In this document: in pieces, positions 39,891 through 49,053 of the stretch
Numbering within the stretch: position 1 is the stretch's first letter
How the letters are laid out: each line of letters opens with the position of its first letter
From: Vreelandella neptunia
GTDB lineage: Bacteria; Pseudomonadota; Gammaproteobacteria; Pseudomonadales; Halomonadaceae
Assembly (NCBI RefSeq): GCF_022489065.1
Contig: NZ_JAKVTW010000001.1
Span: 620,001 to 684,000 of the forward strand
Length of the DNA stretch: 64,000 nt
Reading direction: 5' to 3'
Translations under genes and position numbers: made by a program
The notes under the pieces: generated by a model
What the model saw: the letters and a program-made list of their open reading frames with translations, nothing else
Told to the model about the DNA's origin: nothing
The model's database searches: none

Positions 39891-40970
39891 ATGAAGCGTC
39901 CTTTAACGATTTTATTACTAAGCGTTTGGTCTTTTTCGGCACAGGCCGGCCCTGCGCTGCAGGGCGATGTGATTGCCGATCTCAATGCGCTGCAAAGCCG
40001 ATTGCAAGAGAGTCAGTCACAAGAGGCCGCGTTGACCCAAGTCGTTGAGCGAGCAACTGCCCAGGCCGAGCGGTTAGCTTCCGGCAATCAATCGGATCAA
40101 TGGGCCAGTGCGCTCTATCAGCAGCTAGCAGCAGGAGCGTTGGTGCGTCAGGATCAACCTGCTGCGGCAGCGGACCGACTAGCGACTGCCCGCGGAATGA
40201 GTGGCGTTGACGCTGATCAGGCGGCTCGCTGGCTACGTGAAGAGGCTTCACTTCGTCGTGCTGCCGGTCAGCGTGACCAAGCCATAGAGCTACTCACTGA
40301 GTGGTTAGCGAATCAACAAGATAGTGATGCCGTCTGGCAGTTAACCCGCTTGCTGGCACAGCAGGAGCGCTGGGATGAGGCCGCCCGTTGGGTTGAACAG
40401 GCGCAGAGTGAGACGCCAGAGCTAAGCGAAGCGCAGCAGGCGTTGGCGTTGGCGATCTACCGCAATGCTGGGCAAGGCGATCAGGCGCTAGGTTGGTTAT
40501 TAAGTGGCTTGAATGCGCAGAGCGATACCGCCGATTGGCGCCAAGCTGCCGGTCTCGCCCAGCAGGCCGGGCAGCCGGGCGTCGCTGCTGGCCTGTGGGA
40601 AATGGCGTGGCAGTTAGGCAAATTAACCGAGCCTGAAGATCGCTGGCTATTGATTCAGTTGCATCTGGCAGGTGGCACGCCCGCACGGGCGGCAGAGTAC
40701 CTTGAGCAAGCGCTGGCAGAGGGTGAGGTTGTGCGCGACGAAACCAACTTGCGCCTTCTCGCCAATGCTTGGCGGCAGGCTAAAGACGTTGAGAAAGCCC
40801 TGGATGCCTGGCAAGCATTAGCGATGCACACTCAGGCAGCTACTGACTGGCGAGCCTATGGCCAGCTTGCCTATGCGTGGGGGGAGGATGAACAAGCCCA
40901 ACAGGCCTTTGCCCAAGCCTCAGAACTGGGGGACGAAGAAGCTTCTCAGTGGCTGGCCAGTTTTAACTAG
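39891..40970 (+). CDS. Tetratricopeptide-repeat protein closing the TonB operon
   Basis: About 359 aa with a signal peptide (cleavage near SAQAG) and helical repeats consistent with tetratricopeptides across the mature part. It starts five bases after tonB, without a strong ribosome site. A TPR protein closes this operon type in Vibrio relatives; a scaffold role is inferred. Confidence 0.84.
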   Translation: MKRPLTILLLSVWSFSAQAGPALQGDVIADLNALQSRLQESQSQEAALTQVVERATAQAERLASGNQSDQWASALYQQLAAGALVRQDQPAAAADRLATARGMSGVDADQAARWLREEASLRRAAGQRDQAIELLTEWLANQQDSDAVWQLTRLLAQQERWDEAARWVEQAQSETPELSEAQQALALAIYRNAGQGDQALGWLLSGLNAQSDTADWRQAAGLAQQAGQPGVAAGLWEMAWQLGKLTEPEDRWLLIQLHLAGGTPARAAEYLEQALAEGEVVRDETNLRLLANAWRQAKDVEKALDAWQALAMHTQAATDWRAYGQLAYAWGEDEQAQQAFAQASELGDEEASQWLASFN

Positions 40971-41004
40971 GTTGTCGGTAAGAAAAGAGGATGGTGCGGT
41001 GCGT

Positions 41005-41041
41005 CGGCGATAGGGTAGCGCCCTCGCAGCACCTATCGCCG
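41005..41041. terminator. Hairpin between convergent TPR and xthA genes
   Basis: CGGCGATAGG (41005-41014) and CCTATCGCCG (41032-41041) are a perfect 10-bp pair with a 17-base loop. There is no T run, so its terminator role is uncertain. Confidence 0.45.
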
Positions 41042-41054
41042 CAGACAGTGAAGA

Positions 41055-41882
41055 CTACGATTTAAGCGAAATATCAAAGTCACTCCAGGTGGGGGCGTGG
41101 TCTGAGGGGCGCTCCATGCCGCGCAATTTGTAGTCGATACCCGCGTCAGTGACGCTTTCAGCGAGCCCTTTAGTGACTAAAATATAGTCAATACGCAGTC
41201 CTCGCTTCGGCTCCTGATTGAACCCTTTTGAGCGATAATCAAACCAACTGAAGCGATCATCACTTTGTGGGTAGCAGAGTCGATAGCTATCAGCGAGCCC
41301 CCAGGCTTTAATGCCTTCGAGCCATTCGCGCTCAATAGGCTGGAAGCTGGTTTTGCCTTCGCGCAGCCAGCGCTTGCGGTTAGCGTCACCAATGCCGATA
41401 TCCTGATCTTCCGGTGAAATATTAAAATCACCCATAATCGCCAGCCGCTCATTGGGGCGGTGCTGTTCGTTGAGCAGCCGTGCTAGCTGGCCATAAAATC
41501 GTTCTTTATGGGGAAATTTTGTCGGGTGAGTAATGTTTTCGCCCTGAGGGAAATAGCCGTTCCATACCGTCACGGCTTCTCCATCTTCCGCGGTCAGGCG
41601 AACGCCGATCATGCGGCGCTGAGCGTCTTCCTCATCATCGGGGAAACCGTAAAAAATTTCTTCGGGCGCCTGGCGGCACATCAATGCGACGCCATAGTGG
41701 CCCTTTTGACCGTGATAAAAGACGTGGTAGCCCATGGCCTCGATGTCGGCGATGGGGAACTCGCTATCTTGTACCTTGGTCTCCTGAAGCCCAATCACGT
41801 CCGGCTGCTGAGTGTCGATCAACGCCTGTAACTGGTGAAGCCGTGCTCGGATGCCATTAATGTTGAACGAAACCAAACGCAT
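41055..41882 (-). CDS. xthA: Exodeoxyribonuclease III
   Basis: AP endonuclease and 3'-5' exonuclease for base-excision repair. Metal and catalytic residues: QETKVQD, GDFNISPED and the C-terminal SDHAPTW. 275 aa, as E. coli XthA. Its ATG overlaps the stop of the small upstream gene (TAATG), so they are co-translated. Confidence 0.94.
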   Translation of the reverse strand: MRLVSFNINGIRARLHQLQALIDTQQPDVIGLQETKVQDSEFPIADIEAMGYHVFYHGQKGHYGVALMCRQAPEEIFYGFPDDEEDAQRRMIGVRLTAEDGEAVTVWNGYFPQGENITHPTKFPHKERFYGQLARLLNEQHRPNERLAIMGDFNISPEDQDIGIGDANRKRWLREGKTSFQPIEREWLEGIKAWGLADSYRLCYPQSDDRFSWFDYRSKGFNQEPKRGLRIDYILVTKGLAESVTDAGIDYKLRGMERPSDHAPTWSDFDISLKS

Positions 41883-42139
41883 TACGAGTTGTCCCCCTGA
41901 GGCTTGGTGGTGCCGCTGTTTGATTTGTCAGGGTGAATGGCAATATTCTGCCCTTCCTGTTGGCGGGCCAGTTTTCTCACCGCCTGAAGCTTGCGCTGCT
42001 GCTGCTTTTTTGCCACAAAGCGGCGTGATGGAGCCACCTGATCAGGGTTGTCGTGGCGCCACTTTTTATAATCTTTACGCCGACCGGTACGAATAGTCAC
42101 CTTGTCGGCCAGTGAACGAGTTTTTTTCTTACGCGTCAT
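41882..42139 (-). CDS. Small basic conserved-looking protein, unknown function
   Basis: 85 aa, highly basic, with an N-terminal MTRKKKTRS and an RTGRRKDYKKWRHDN stretch; the tail is polar and probably disordered. AAGGAG lies eight bases upstream of ATG 42139. The stop shares bases with the xthA start. I do not recognise the family; the charge suggests nucleic-acid binding, and the context suggests a link with DNA repair. Confidence 0.75.
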   Translation of the reverse strand: MTRKKKTRSLADKVTIRTGRRKDYKKWRHDNPDQVAPSRRFVAKKQQQRKLQAVRKLARQQEGQNIAIHPDKSNSGTTKPQGDNS

Positions 42140-42225
42140 ATCGCGCTCCTTACGTCGATTTGACCGCTATTCTAACAGGCCTTGGGACTCCTTCGACAGC
42201 AGGACGCGCTCTTATCGCCAAGCCC

Positions 42226-42234
42226 TGGTACAAT
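42226..42234 (+). promoter_or_regulatory. Possible extended -10 promoter of rhlB
   Basis: TGGTACAAT is an extended -10 (TGn-TACAAT) about 50 bp before rhlB. No good -35 at 17 bp. Confidence 0.35.
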
Positions 42235-42283
42235 GCGCACGTCAAGATGCCAACTTCCACAGCAATGGACAGATAGACAGCCT

Positions 42284-43558
42284 ATGAGCGAGTCGGAACA
42301 GACCACAGCCCCGGCCCAGAATCGCAAGCCAAAACGCCGCCGTCGTAAACCGCGTCGTCGCCAGTCGAACTGGGATCTTCGTCAGTTTCAGGTGCCCGCC
42401 GTGGCCGGTAAGTGGCGCTTTCATGACTTTGATCTGCCGCTGCCCTTAATGCGCGCTATTCACGCCCAGGGGTTTGAGTACTGCACACCTATTCAAGCCG
42501 AGGCCCTGCGCCAAACGCTATTAGGTGGCGACATTGTCGGTAAAGCGCAAACGGGAACCGGTAAAACAGCGGCCTTTTTGATCTCGGTGATGGCCTACTT
42601 CCTTGAAGAGCCAACGCCCAATGGTCAAAAGCCGGGTGCGCCGCGCGCGTTGATTATTGCGCCTACCCGCGAGCTGGCACTGCAGATCGAGAAAGATGCC
42701 AAAGCCTTAGCGCGCTTCACACAGCTCAACGTAGCGAGTGTTGTCGGCGGTATGGATTACCAGAAGCAGCGCGAGAGCCTGGGCAGCAAGATCGATATTC
42801 TGGTGGCAACACCAGGGCGACTGTTGGATTTCCATCAGAAGCGCGATATCGACCTGAACGAAGTCGAAGTATTGGTGTTAGATGAAGCCGACCGCATGTT
42901 GTCGATGGGCTTTATCCCTGACGTGAAGCGCATTATTCGCTACACGCCTAAAAAAGAGGAGCGTCAGACTTTCCTCTTCTCGGCTACCTTTACCGACGAC
43001 ATTCTTAACCTTGCCAGTCAGTGGACGCTTGATCCTGCTCACGTCGAGATCGAAGTGACCGTTGAGAATCAGGCGGATATCGATCAGCGTGTGTACCTGG
43101 TGTCCGATGACGACAAGCAGCGGTTGCTGGTAAACCTGCTCCAGCAGGAGAGCTTCGAACGCGTGATGGTGTTCGGTAACCGTCGTGATCTAGTGCGCAA
43201 GCTTGACGACCTGCTGAAAAAGGCTGGTGTCAGTGCGGCGATGCTGTCGGGCGATGTGCCGCAGAATCAGCGTATCAAAACCCTGGAAAGCTTCCGTGAA
43301 GGTGAGATTCAGGTGCTGGTCGCCACCGACGTTGCTGGTCGCGGTATTCATATTGAAGACGTCAGCCACGTCATCAATTATACCCTGCCGGAAGACCCGG
43401 AAGATTACGTACACCGTATTGGCCGTACCGGTCGCGCCGGTGCCAAGGGTGTGTCGATTAGCTTCGTTGGCGAAGAGGATGCGTTCTCGTTGCCGGAAAT
43501 CGAACGCTATATCAATGACAAGCTGCCCTGCGTGCATCCGCCGGAAGGTATGCTCTAA
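42284..43558 (+). CDS. rhlB: DEAD-box ATP-dependent RNA helicase, RhlB-type
   Basis: RNA helicase with all DEAD-box motifs: [37 protein letters not shown] and [10 protein letters not shown]. The N-terminal 40 residues are a basic Arg/Lys stretch. 424 aa is close to E. coli RhlB, the helicase of the RNase E degradosome, which is encoded in this window too; the exact subfamily is moderately sure. Start at ATG 42284; the frame extends back to 42182 without similarity. Confidence 0.82.
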   Translation: MSESEQTTAPAQNRKPKRRRRKPRRRQSNWDLRQFQVPAVAGKWRFHDFDLPLPLMRAIHAQGFEYCTPIQAEALRQTLLGGDIVGKAQTGTGKTAAFLISVMAYFLEEPTPNGQKPGAPRALIIAPTRELALQIEKDAKALARFTQLNVASVVGGMDYQKQRESLGSKIDILVATPGRLLDFHQKRDIDLNEVEVLVLDEADRMLSMGFIPDVKRIIRYTPKKEERQTFLFSATFTDDILNLASQWTLDPAHVEIEVTVENQADIDQRVYLVSDDDKQRLLVNLLQQESFERVMVFGNRRDLVRKLDDLLKKAGVSAAMLSGDVPQNQRIKTLESFREGEIQVLVATDVAGRGIHIEDVSHVINYTLPEDPEDYVHRIGRTGRAGAKGVSISFVGEEDAFSLPEIERYINDKLPCVHPPEGML

Positions 43559-43563
43559 ACCGC

Positions 43564-45693
43564 ATGCTAGATACTGCCCTCAAAAGCGAGATTCAAGACG
43601 CTTATCGCCGCGTGGTGGATACGCTTGAGCTAACGCCACGCTACGGCCAGCGCATGATGATTGCCGAAATCGCCCGCACCCTCGGTAATATTGAGAGTGA
43701 CAGCGAAGGCAAGCGGATTAGCGATACTCATGTCTGTGTGCTGGAAGCAGGCACCGGTACGGGTAAAACCCTGGCCTACCTGATTGCCGCCTTGCCGATC
43801 GCTAAAGCGCGCGGCAAGCGGCTAATCATCTCAACGGCCACGGTCGCTCTCCAAGAGCAGGTGCTTAACCAGGATTTACCCTCGCTCGCTAGCCACAGTG
43901 GCATCGCCTTTCGTTATGCATTAGCAAAAGGGCGTGGCCGCTATGTCTGCGTGGCGCGCTTGGATCAGGCGCTTGAGGGCACTGAGCCTAACCCTACGCT
44001 TTCGCTGTTTGAGCAGTCCCTGCAGACCCAAAGCAGTGATTTCACGGTGATCGCTAGCGATATGGCGCAAGCCTATGGCCAAGGCGAGTGGGAAGGTGAC
44101 CGTGATAATTGGCCTGAGGCCATTGACGACTCCCACTGGCGCCGTCTCACGGTGGATCACCGCCAGTGCACCGGAAGGCGCTGCGGCCATTTTGGCGCCT
44201 GTGCGTTTTTTCGCTCCCGTCGTGAGCTTGAAAATGCGGATGTCATCGTCGCCAATCATGATCTTGTGCTGGCTGACTTGGCGTTGGGGGGCGGTGCGAT
44301 TTTGCCCGACCCGGCGGACTGTATCTTTGTGTTTGACGAAGGTCACCACCTGCCTGAGAAGGCGCTCTCCCACTTTGCCCACCGCTTTGCGGTACACGGC
44401 TGTTTGCGCTGGCTGAAAACGCTGAAAAGCAGTTTGACCGACCTTCACCAGGCGTTGGCTATTCAGCCAACGGTGTCGCGGCTTTTAGTCAGTTTGCCAG
44501 AGTTGATTCATAACCTGGAGCCCGCGCTAGGTGACGTATTTAGCATGGGGCACCAGTTAGCGGAGCGGCCTAATGGCCTCGCTGATGAAGAGGCCACTCA
44601 TCAATCGCGTTTTGAGAAGGGGCAAGTGCCCGATGCCCTGCGGGAGCAGGCGCAGCAGTTGTTGGTGATGTTTGCCTCGCTGTCGCGCTGCCTGGAAAGC
44701 ATTAGCGATATTCTGCGCGAAAGCCTTGATCCCGATAAGCAGACAGGCCTTGATCGTGAGCAGGCGGAAACCTGGTTACCATTGGTCGCGTTACTGCATG
44801 GGCGCGCACTAGAGGCACATGCATTGTGGCAGGCATTTAGCGAGCAGGATGTGGCCAATGAGGCACCTAGCGCCCGATGGATCACTCTTAGTCGTGTGGC
44901 TGGGGAGCCGGAAGTTGAGTTTTCGGCCAGTCCGGTATCGGCCGCCCATACGTTGGCGAAGCATTTATGGGGGCGTTGCCATGGGGCGGTGGTTACCTCT
45001 GCGACCTTGACTGCGTTGGGGCGCTTTGAGCGCCTGCAGGAGCGGGCAGGTTTGGCGAATCGCTACCGCTATCAGGCGCTGCCGAGTCCGTTTGATTACG
45101 CCAATGCGGTGCTGCGCGTGCCCAAAGAGGCCACCGACCCTGGCGACAGGGATGCTCATGAACGGGCGATCGTCACGTTTGTATCGCAGTTGGCCGAGAA
45201 AGAAGCGGCGCTGGTGCTGTTCTCTTCCCGTGCCCAGCTGCGCGCGGTCGATAAAGCGTTGCCCGCGAGTGTGAAGGAGCGCGTGCTCGCTCAGGATGCA
45301 CTACCTAAGCGTGAGCTTATTGAGCGCCACCGGGCGGCGGTTGATAGGGGCGAGGGCAGTATCATCTTTGGCTTGGCGAGCTTTGCGGAAGGGATTGATC
45401 TTCCCGGCGACTATTTGACGCACGTGGTGATTACGCGGCTGCCTTTTGCGGTCCCCGATGACCCGGTAGGCGCAACGCTCGCGGAGTGGATAGAGAGCCA
45501 GGGCGGTAATGCGTTTATGCGCATTAGCGTGCCTGATGCATCTATAAAGCTTGTCCAGGCCTGTGGGCGCTTGATTCGTAAAGAGAGCGATCGGGGCACA
45601 ATCACCCTGTTGGATAAGCGGGTGATTACTCGTCGTTATGGGCAGGCGCTGTTAGATGCGCTGCCACCATTTCGGCGTGAAATTAGTCGCTAG
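43564..45693 (+). CDS. dinG: DinG-family ATP-dependent DNA helicase
   Basis: A superfamily 2 helicase (XPD-like) with Walker A EAGTGTGKTLAYL (about residues 61-73), a Cys cluster (GRGRYVCVARL, HRQCTGRRCGHFGACAF) for 4Fe-4S binding, and FDEGHHLPE as motif II. Motif VI ACGRLIRKESDRG. 709 aa, as E. coli DinG. Resolves R-loops and forks. Six bases after rhlB. Confidence 0.9.
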   Translation: MLDTALKSEIQDAYRRVVDTLELTPRYGQRMMIAEIARTLGNIESDSEGKRISDTHVCVLEAGTGTGKTLAYLIAALPIAKARGKRLIISTATVALQEQVLNQDLPSLASHSGIAFRYALAKGRGRYVCVARLDQALEGTEPNPTLSLFEQSLQTQSSDFTVIASDMAQAYGQGEWEGDRDNWPEAIDDSHWRRLTVDHRQCTGRRCGHFGACAFFRSRRELENADVIVANHDLVLADLALGGGAILPDPADCIFVFDEGHHLPEKALSHFAHRFAVHGCLRWLKTLKSSLTDLHQALAIQPTVSRLLVSLPELIHNLEPALGDVFSMGHQLAERPNGLADEEATHQSRFEKGQVPDALREQAQQLLVMFASLSRCLESISDILRESLDPDKQTGLDREQAETWLPLVALLHGRALEAHALWQAFSEQDVANEAPSARWITLSRVAGEPEVEFSASPVSAAHTLAKHLWGRCHGAVVTSATLTALGRFERLQERAGLANRYRYQALPSPFDYANAVLRVPKEATDPGDRDAHERAIVTFVSQLAEKEAALVLFSSRAQLRAVDKALPASVKERVLAQDALPKRELIERHRAAVDRGEGSIIFGLASFAEGIDLPGDYLTHVVITRLPFAVPDDPVGATLAEWIESQGGNAFMRISVPDASIKLVQACGRLIRKESDRGTITLLDKRVITRRYGQALLDALPPFRREISR

Positions 45694-45722
45694 CGATTAT
45701 TCAGTGCTCTGGGAAACGACCA

Positions 45723-45746
45723 AAAACCCCGCCGTAGCGGGGTTTT
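45723..45746. terminator. Bidirectional terminator between dinG and DAHP synthase
   Basis: AAAACCCCGC and GCGGGGTTTT form a 10-bp stem with a CGTA loop; T-rich on both strands, suiting the convergent genes. Confidence 0.9.
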
Positions 45747-45767
45747 CGACCTGCTTGAGGATTCGAT

Positions 45768-46844
45768 CTACTTGGCGATGCGCTTGGCGAGCGTGTCGGC
45801 AAGTTTATCGTTCATGCGCTTGAAGGTCTCCACCGTGGTGTCCCAATCGATGCAGGCATCGGTAATGGAGACGCCATACTGCAGCTGGCTTAAGTCTGCG
45901 GTGAGTTTCTGATTGCCCCAGCCAATATTGGATTCAACCATCAGGCCGATGATGGAAGTGTTGCCTTCCAAAATTTGGTTGGTGACGTTTTCCAATACCA
46001 GCGGTTGCAGCGCGGCATCTTTATTGGAGTTGGCGTGAGAGCAGTCGATCATGATGTTGGGCGAAAGCTTGGCTTTCTCGAGCTCTCTCTCTGCCAGCGC
46101 AACGCTAACGCTATCGTAGTTAGGCTTGCCATTGCCGCCACGTAGCACGACATGGCCGTAGGCATTGCCGCGGGTACGAATGATCGCCACTTGGCCACCC
46201 TGGTTAATGCCCAGGAAGTTGTGCGGGCTGGCCACGGACTGAAGTGCGTTAATAGCCACATCTAAGCTGCCGTCGGTGCCGTTTTTAAAGCCGACCGGGC
46301 AGGAGAGGCCAGAGGCCATTTCCCGGTGGGTCTGTGACTCGGTAGTGCGGGCGCCAATCGCAGACCAGCTAATGCAGTCTTGCAGGTACTGGGGTGAGAT
46401 CGGGTCGAGTGCTTCGGTAGCAAGCGGTAAGCCTATTTCCGCCAGGTCGACCAGCAGTTTGCGGGCGATATGTAGCCCCTCATCGATCTCAAAAGAGTCG
46501 TTGAGGTGGGGGTCGTTGATCAGGCCTTTCCAGCCTACCGTTGTGCGCGGCTTTTCAAAATAGACGCGCATCACAATATACAGGCTGTCGTTCACCTGAT
46601 CGGCGAGTTCGCGAAGGCGTCGTGCGTAATCAAGCGCGGCCTCCACGTCGTGAATAGAGCAAGGGCCGACGACGACAAGCAGTCGCGGATCGTTGCCATC
46701 CAGGATATTCTGGATGGTTTGACGACCTTCAATAACAGTGCGCTCTGCCGCATCGGTTAACGGTACGGCGTTTTTGAGCGCTTCTGGCGTGGTGAGAACG
46801 TCTTGAGCGAGGACGTTAAGGTTATTAACCTGCTGTTCTGACAT
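45768..46844 (-). CDS. 3-deoxy-7-phosphoheptulonate synthase (DAHP synthase, type I)
   Basis: First step of aromatic amino acid synthesis: phosphoenolpyruvate plus erythrose 4-phosphate. Conserved VVGPCSIHD, EKPRTTVGWKG, GARTTESQ and IDCSHANSNKD. 358 aa, AroF/G/H class; sequence alone does not tell which feedback inhibitor. AGGTAG lies before the ATG. Confidence 0.94.
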   Translation of the reverse strand: MSEQQVNNLNVLAQDVLTTPEALKNAVPLTDAAERTVIEGRQTIQNILDGNDPRLLVVVGPCSIHDVEAALDYARRLRELADQVNDSLYIVMRVYFEKPRTTVGWKGLINDPHLNDSFEIDEGLHIARKLLVDLAEIGLPLATEALDPISPQYLQDCISWSAIGARTTESQTHREMASGLSCPVGFKNGTDGSLDVAINALQSVASPHNFLGINQGGQVAIIRTRGNAYGHVVLRGGNGKPNYDSVSVALAERELEKAKLSPNIMIDCSHANSNKDAALQPLVLENVTNQILEGNTSIIGLMVESNIGWGNQKLTADLSQLQYGVSITDACIDWDTTVETFKRMNDKLADTLAKRIAK

Positions 46845-47364
46845 CTTGCTACCTGTGCTTACGCGATGGGCGATAAAAGTGGCACCTACTATCGCTTGCC
46901 AAGCAGGTAAAAATCAATTGCTGTGGAACTATAGTGGCATTAAAAGTGTCAGCCGCTGGGTTTTGCGAAAGAGGGGGTAAGCGCTTGATGCGCTGCATAG
47001 AACGCGTAACACTGGGCGCTATGTTGTTCGAAATCCCATGACGTTGTAAGCCTTATGATGTGGTTAGGGGTGGTGTAGAAAGCCCGATAGTCATAATGCT
47101 GAGTCTTTAAAACTGGGTTTTTAAAACTGAGACTTTAAAAACCGTATCGTTAAAAAAGCAGTACCGATATAAAATGTTGCCTCGTTTTAAAACGTGGCTT
47201 CACCAAAAAATGTAGCAACATACTCGGGCGACGTATTCGCTCTTTTATTTCACTCTATTATTAATCAATGCCCAAGGGACGCTATGCTGCTTGCTGTGAA
47301 CGCCCACTTGTCAGGGCTAGGAATGGGGCTCGGCGCACGCCGTACGAGCTGGAGGAGCGTGTGA
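46845..47364. other. Intergenic region between DAHP synthase and rpoE
   Basis: 520 bases with no gene. It holds the DAHP synthase promoter (a TATAGT is visible on the minus strand near 46930), an AT-rich 14-bp repeat tract at 47103-47159, the palindrome CGTTTTAAAACG (47183-47194), and a CGGCG-CA-CGCCG hairpin (47331-47342) just before the rpoE ribosome site. I found no clear sigmaE promoter. Confidence 0.5.
47103..47159 (+). repeat. AT-rich degenerate 14-bp tandem repeat, four units
   Basis: Units GTCTTTAAAACTGG, GTTTTTAAAACTGA and GACTTTAAAAACCG are end to end; a fourth, ATCGTTAAAAAAGC, is more diverged. It lies ~210 bp upstream of rpoE. Confidence 0.65.
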
Positions 47365-47964
47365 ATGAGCACTCGGGAAACAGACCAACAGCTTGTTGAA
47401 CGTGCTCAAAAAGGCGATACGCGCGCTTTTGATTTGCTGGTCAAGAAGTACCAGCACAAAATTATCGGCCTGATCGGTCGTTACGTTCATGATCACTCAG
47501 AAGTTCAGGATGTCGCCCAGGAGGCATTTATCAAGGCGTATCGCGCCTTGGGCAAGTTTCGCGCAGAGAGTGCGTTTTATACCTGGATGTATCGCATTGC
47601 GATCAATACCGCTAAAAATTATTTGGTCTCACGGGGTCGCCGCCCCCCAGGAAGTGATTTAGATATTGTCGACGCTGAAATTATCGATCAAAGCGGACGG
47701 CTGGCAGACTCAGAGTCACCGGAAGCGGCCATTGCACGAGATCAGCTAGAGGCAGCGGTGTACCAAGCAATTGACAACCTGCCCGATGATCTGCGCACAG
47801 CGATTACCCTGCGTGAACTGGATGGGCTGGCTTATGAAGATATTGCTCAGGTCATGCAGTGCCCCGTGGGTACCGTTCGTTCTCGCATTTTTCGCGCCCG
47901 CGAGGCCGTTGATGAACATATTCGTCCGCTAGTATCCACGGCAAGGAACAGTCGTGACGAATAA
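47365..47964 (+). CDS. rpoE: RNA polymerase sigma factor RpoE/AlgU
   Basis: Extracytoplasmic-function sigma factor for envelope stress. Region 2 (DVAQEAFIKAYRAL, SAFYTWMYRIAINTAKN) and region 4 (LDGLAYEDIAQVMQCPVGTVRSRIFRAREA) are intact. 199 aa, close to P. aeruginosa AlgU. ATG 47365 follows GGAGGAG. Downstream genes supply its anti-sigma and co-regulators. Confidence 0.95.
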   Translation: MSTRETDQQLVERAQKGDTRAFDLLVKKYQHKIIGLIGRYVHDHSEVQDVAQEAFIKAYRALGKFRAESAFYTWMYRIAINTAKNYLVSRGRRPPGSDLDIVDAEIIDQSGRLADSESPEAAIARDQLEAAVYQAIDNLPDDLRTAITLRELDGLAYEDIAQVMQCPVGTVRSRIFRAREAVDEHIRPLVSTARNSRDE

Positions 47965-48037
47965 CGGTCACTAGTGGCACGGTTCAGTGATTGCTTTGAA
48001 ATGCCATCATAAAAATCATTGGTTTTGCTTTTTTTGT

Positions 48038-48064
48038 GAACTGTCTGGCATGTTTAGCGTCATA
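48038..48064 (+). promoter_or_regulatory. Possible sigmaE-type promoter before rseA
   Basis: GAACTG (48038-48043), 16 bp, then TCATA (48060-48064) resembles the ECF -35 GAACTT and -10 TCnnA. Weak evidence; it would permit feedback induction of the anti-sigma genes. Confidence 0.3.
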
Positions 48065-48084
48065 GAACCTGACAATCTTGATGA

Positions 48085-48107
48085 GCACATTGGATATTTC
48101 GATGTGC
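48085..48107 (+). other. Hairpin in the rpoE-rseA spacer
   Basis: GCACATTG and CGATGTGC pair over a seven-base loop with one G-U pair. No T run follows, so it is more likely an RNA structure than a terminator. Confidence 0.4.
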
Positions 48108-48259
48108 AAAGCGTCATGAGCTTAGCGTTGTAGGCTGATTATTTTTACCGCTTGATTAGTTTGCAACTGAGTCTTGGCCATGGAAGTCGTTGGTGCGGTG
48201 ATGGCTGTTTTTATATCATCGCATCGGTACTTCTTTTAAACAGTGTGAGGGTGTGAAGT

Positions 48260-48985
48260 ATGAGTCAAAACACACGGGAATCACTTTCGGTGTTAATGGA
48301 TGGCGAAAGTGACGAGCTTGAGCTTCGCCGAGTGTTGAAGGCACTGCCTAATGATGACGATGCTGCCGATACATGGCGCCGCTATCACCTTGCACGCAGC
48401 ATGATGCAGCGTGAGCAAGGCGTAGATGTAAGTGTGGATCTTTCTGCCGGCATCATGGCCCAATTGCGCGATGAACCTGCACCAATGATGCAAGGCTCCG
48501 AGCAAGTGGCCCATCGTGCGGGAGGCGTTTCATTTGCCCGTGGCGCTGGTGTTGCAGCTGCTGTCTCCTTGATGGTTATTACCGGTGTGCAGTTCTTTGG
48601 TAATGACTCGTCTGTCCCTCAGGGTGGAGATGTTGCCACAACCGCGTCTAGTGCTAATGGTGGAACCCAGGTTCAGCCGGTTAGTTTGGCTTCTCAGCCA
48701 GCAGTGGCTTCGCGCGCCGATATGCCAATGTTTGAACCTACTCCGTTTCGGCTTAGTGGGCAGTCTGGTCAGAGTGGCCTAATGAATATTAGTGAAGCTG
48801 GGTTTTCAGCGCAGACCCCCCAGGGCGTCTCTGCTTCCCAAGGCACTAACATCGATGTTGATCAGATTGGCTTGCTGCAATCTTACTTGGAGCAGCATAC
48901 CCAGAGTGCCGCTTACGGCAGTGGCGACAGTTGGATGCCGCTGATGCGCTCCTCTGCGGTTACTGAGCCGCTAGGACAACGCTAA
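48260..48985 (+). CDS. rseA: Anti-sigma E factor RseA/MucA
   Basis: Inner-membrane protein that sequesters RpoE. The cytoplasmic N-terminal domain (SVLMDGESDELELRRVLKAL, then DTWRRYHLAR) is the sigma-binding part; one membrane segment lies at about residues 95-113; the periplasmic tail is ~130 aa. Follows rpoE by 295 bases. Confidence 0.9.
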   Translation: MSQNTRESLSVLMDGESDELELRRVLKALPNDDDAADTWRRYHLARSMMQREQGVDVSVDLSAGIMAQLRDEPAPMMQGSEQVAHRAGGVSFARGAGVAAAVSLMVITGVQFFGNDSSVPQGGDVATTASSANGGTQVQPVSLASQPAVASRADMPMFEPTPFRLSGQSGQSGLMNISEAGFSAQTPQGVSASQGTNIDVDQIGLLQSYLEQHTQSAAYGSGDSWMPLMRSSAVTEPLGQR

Positions 48986-49053
48986 TTCTGAATGGCGTTT
49001 TTTACAGCGCATATCAGCAAGGGTAGGGAGTGCGCAGGGTGGAAGTGTGCAAG

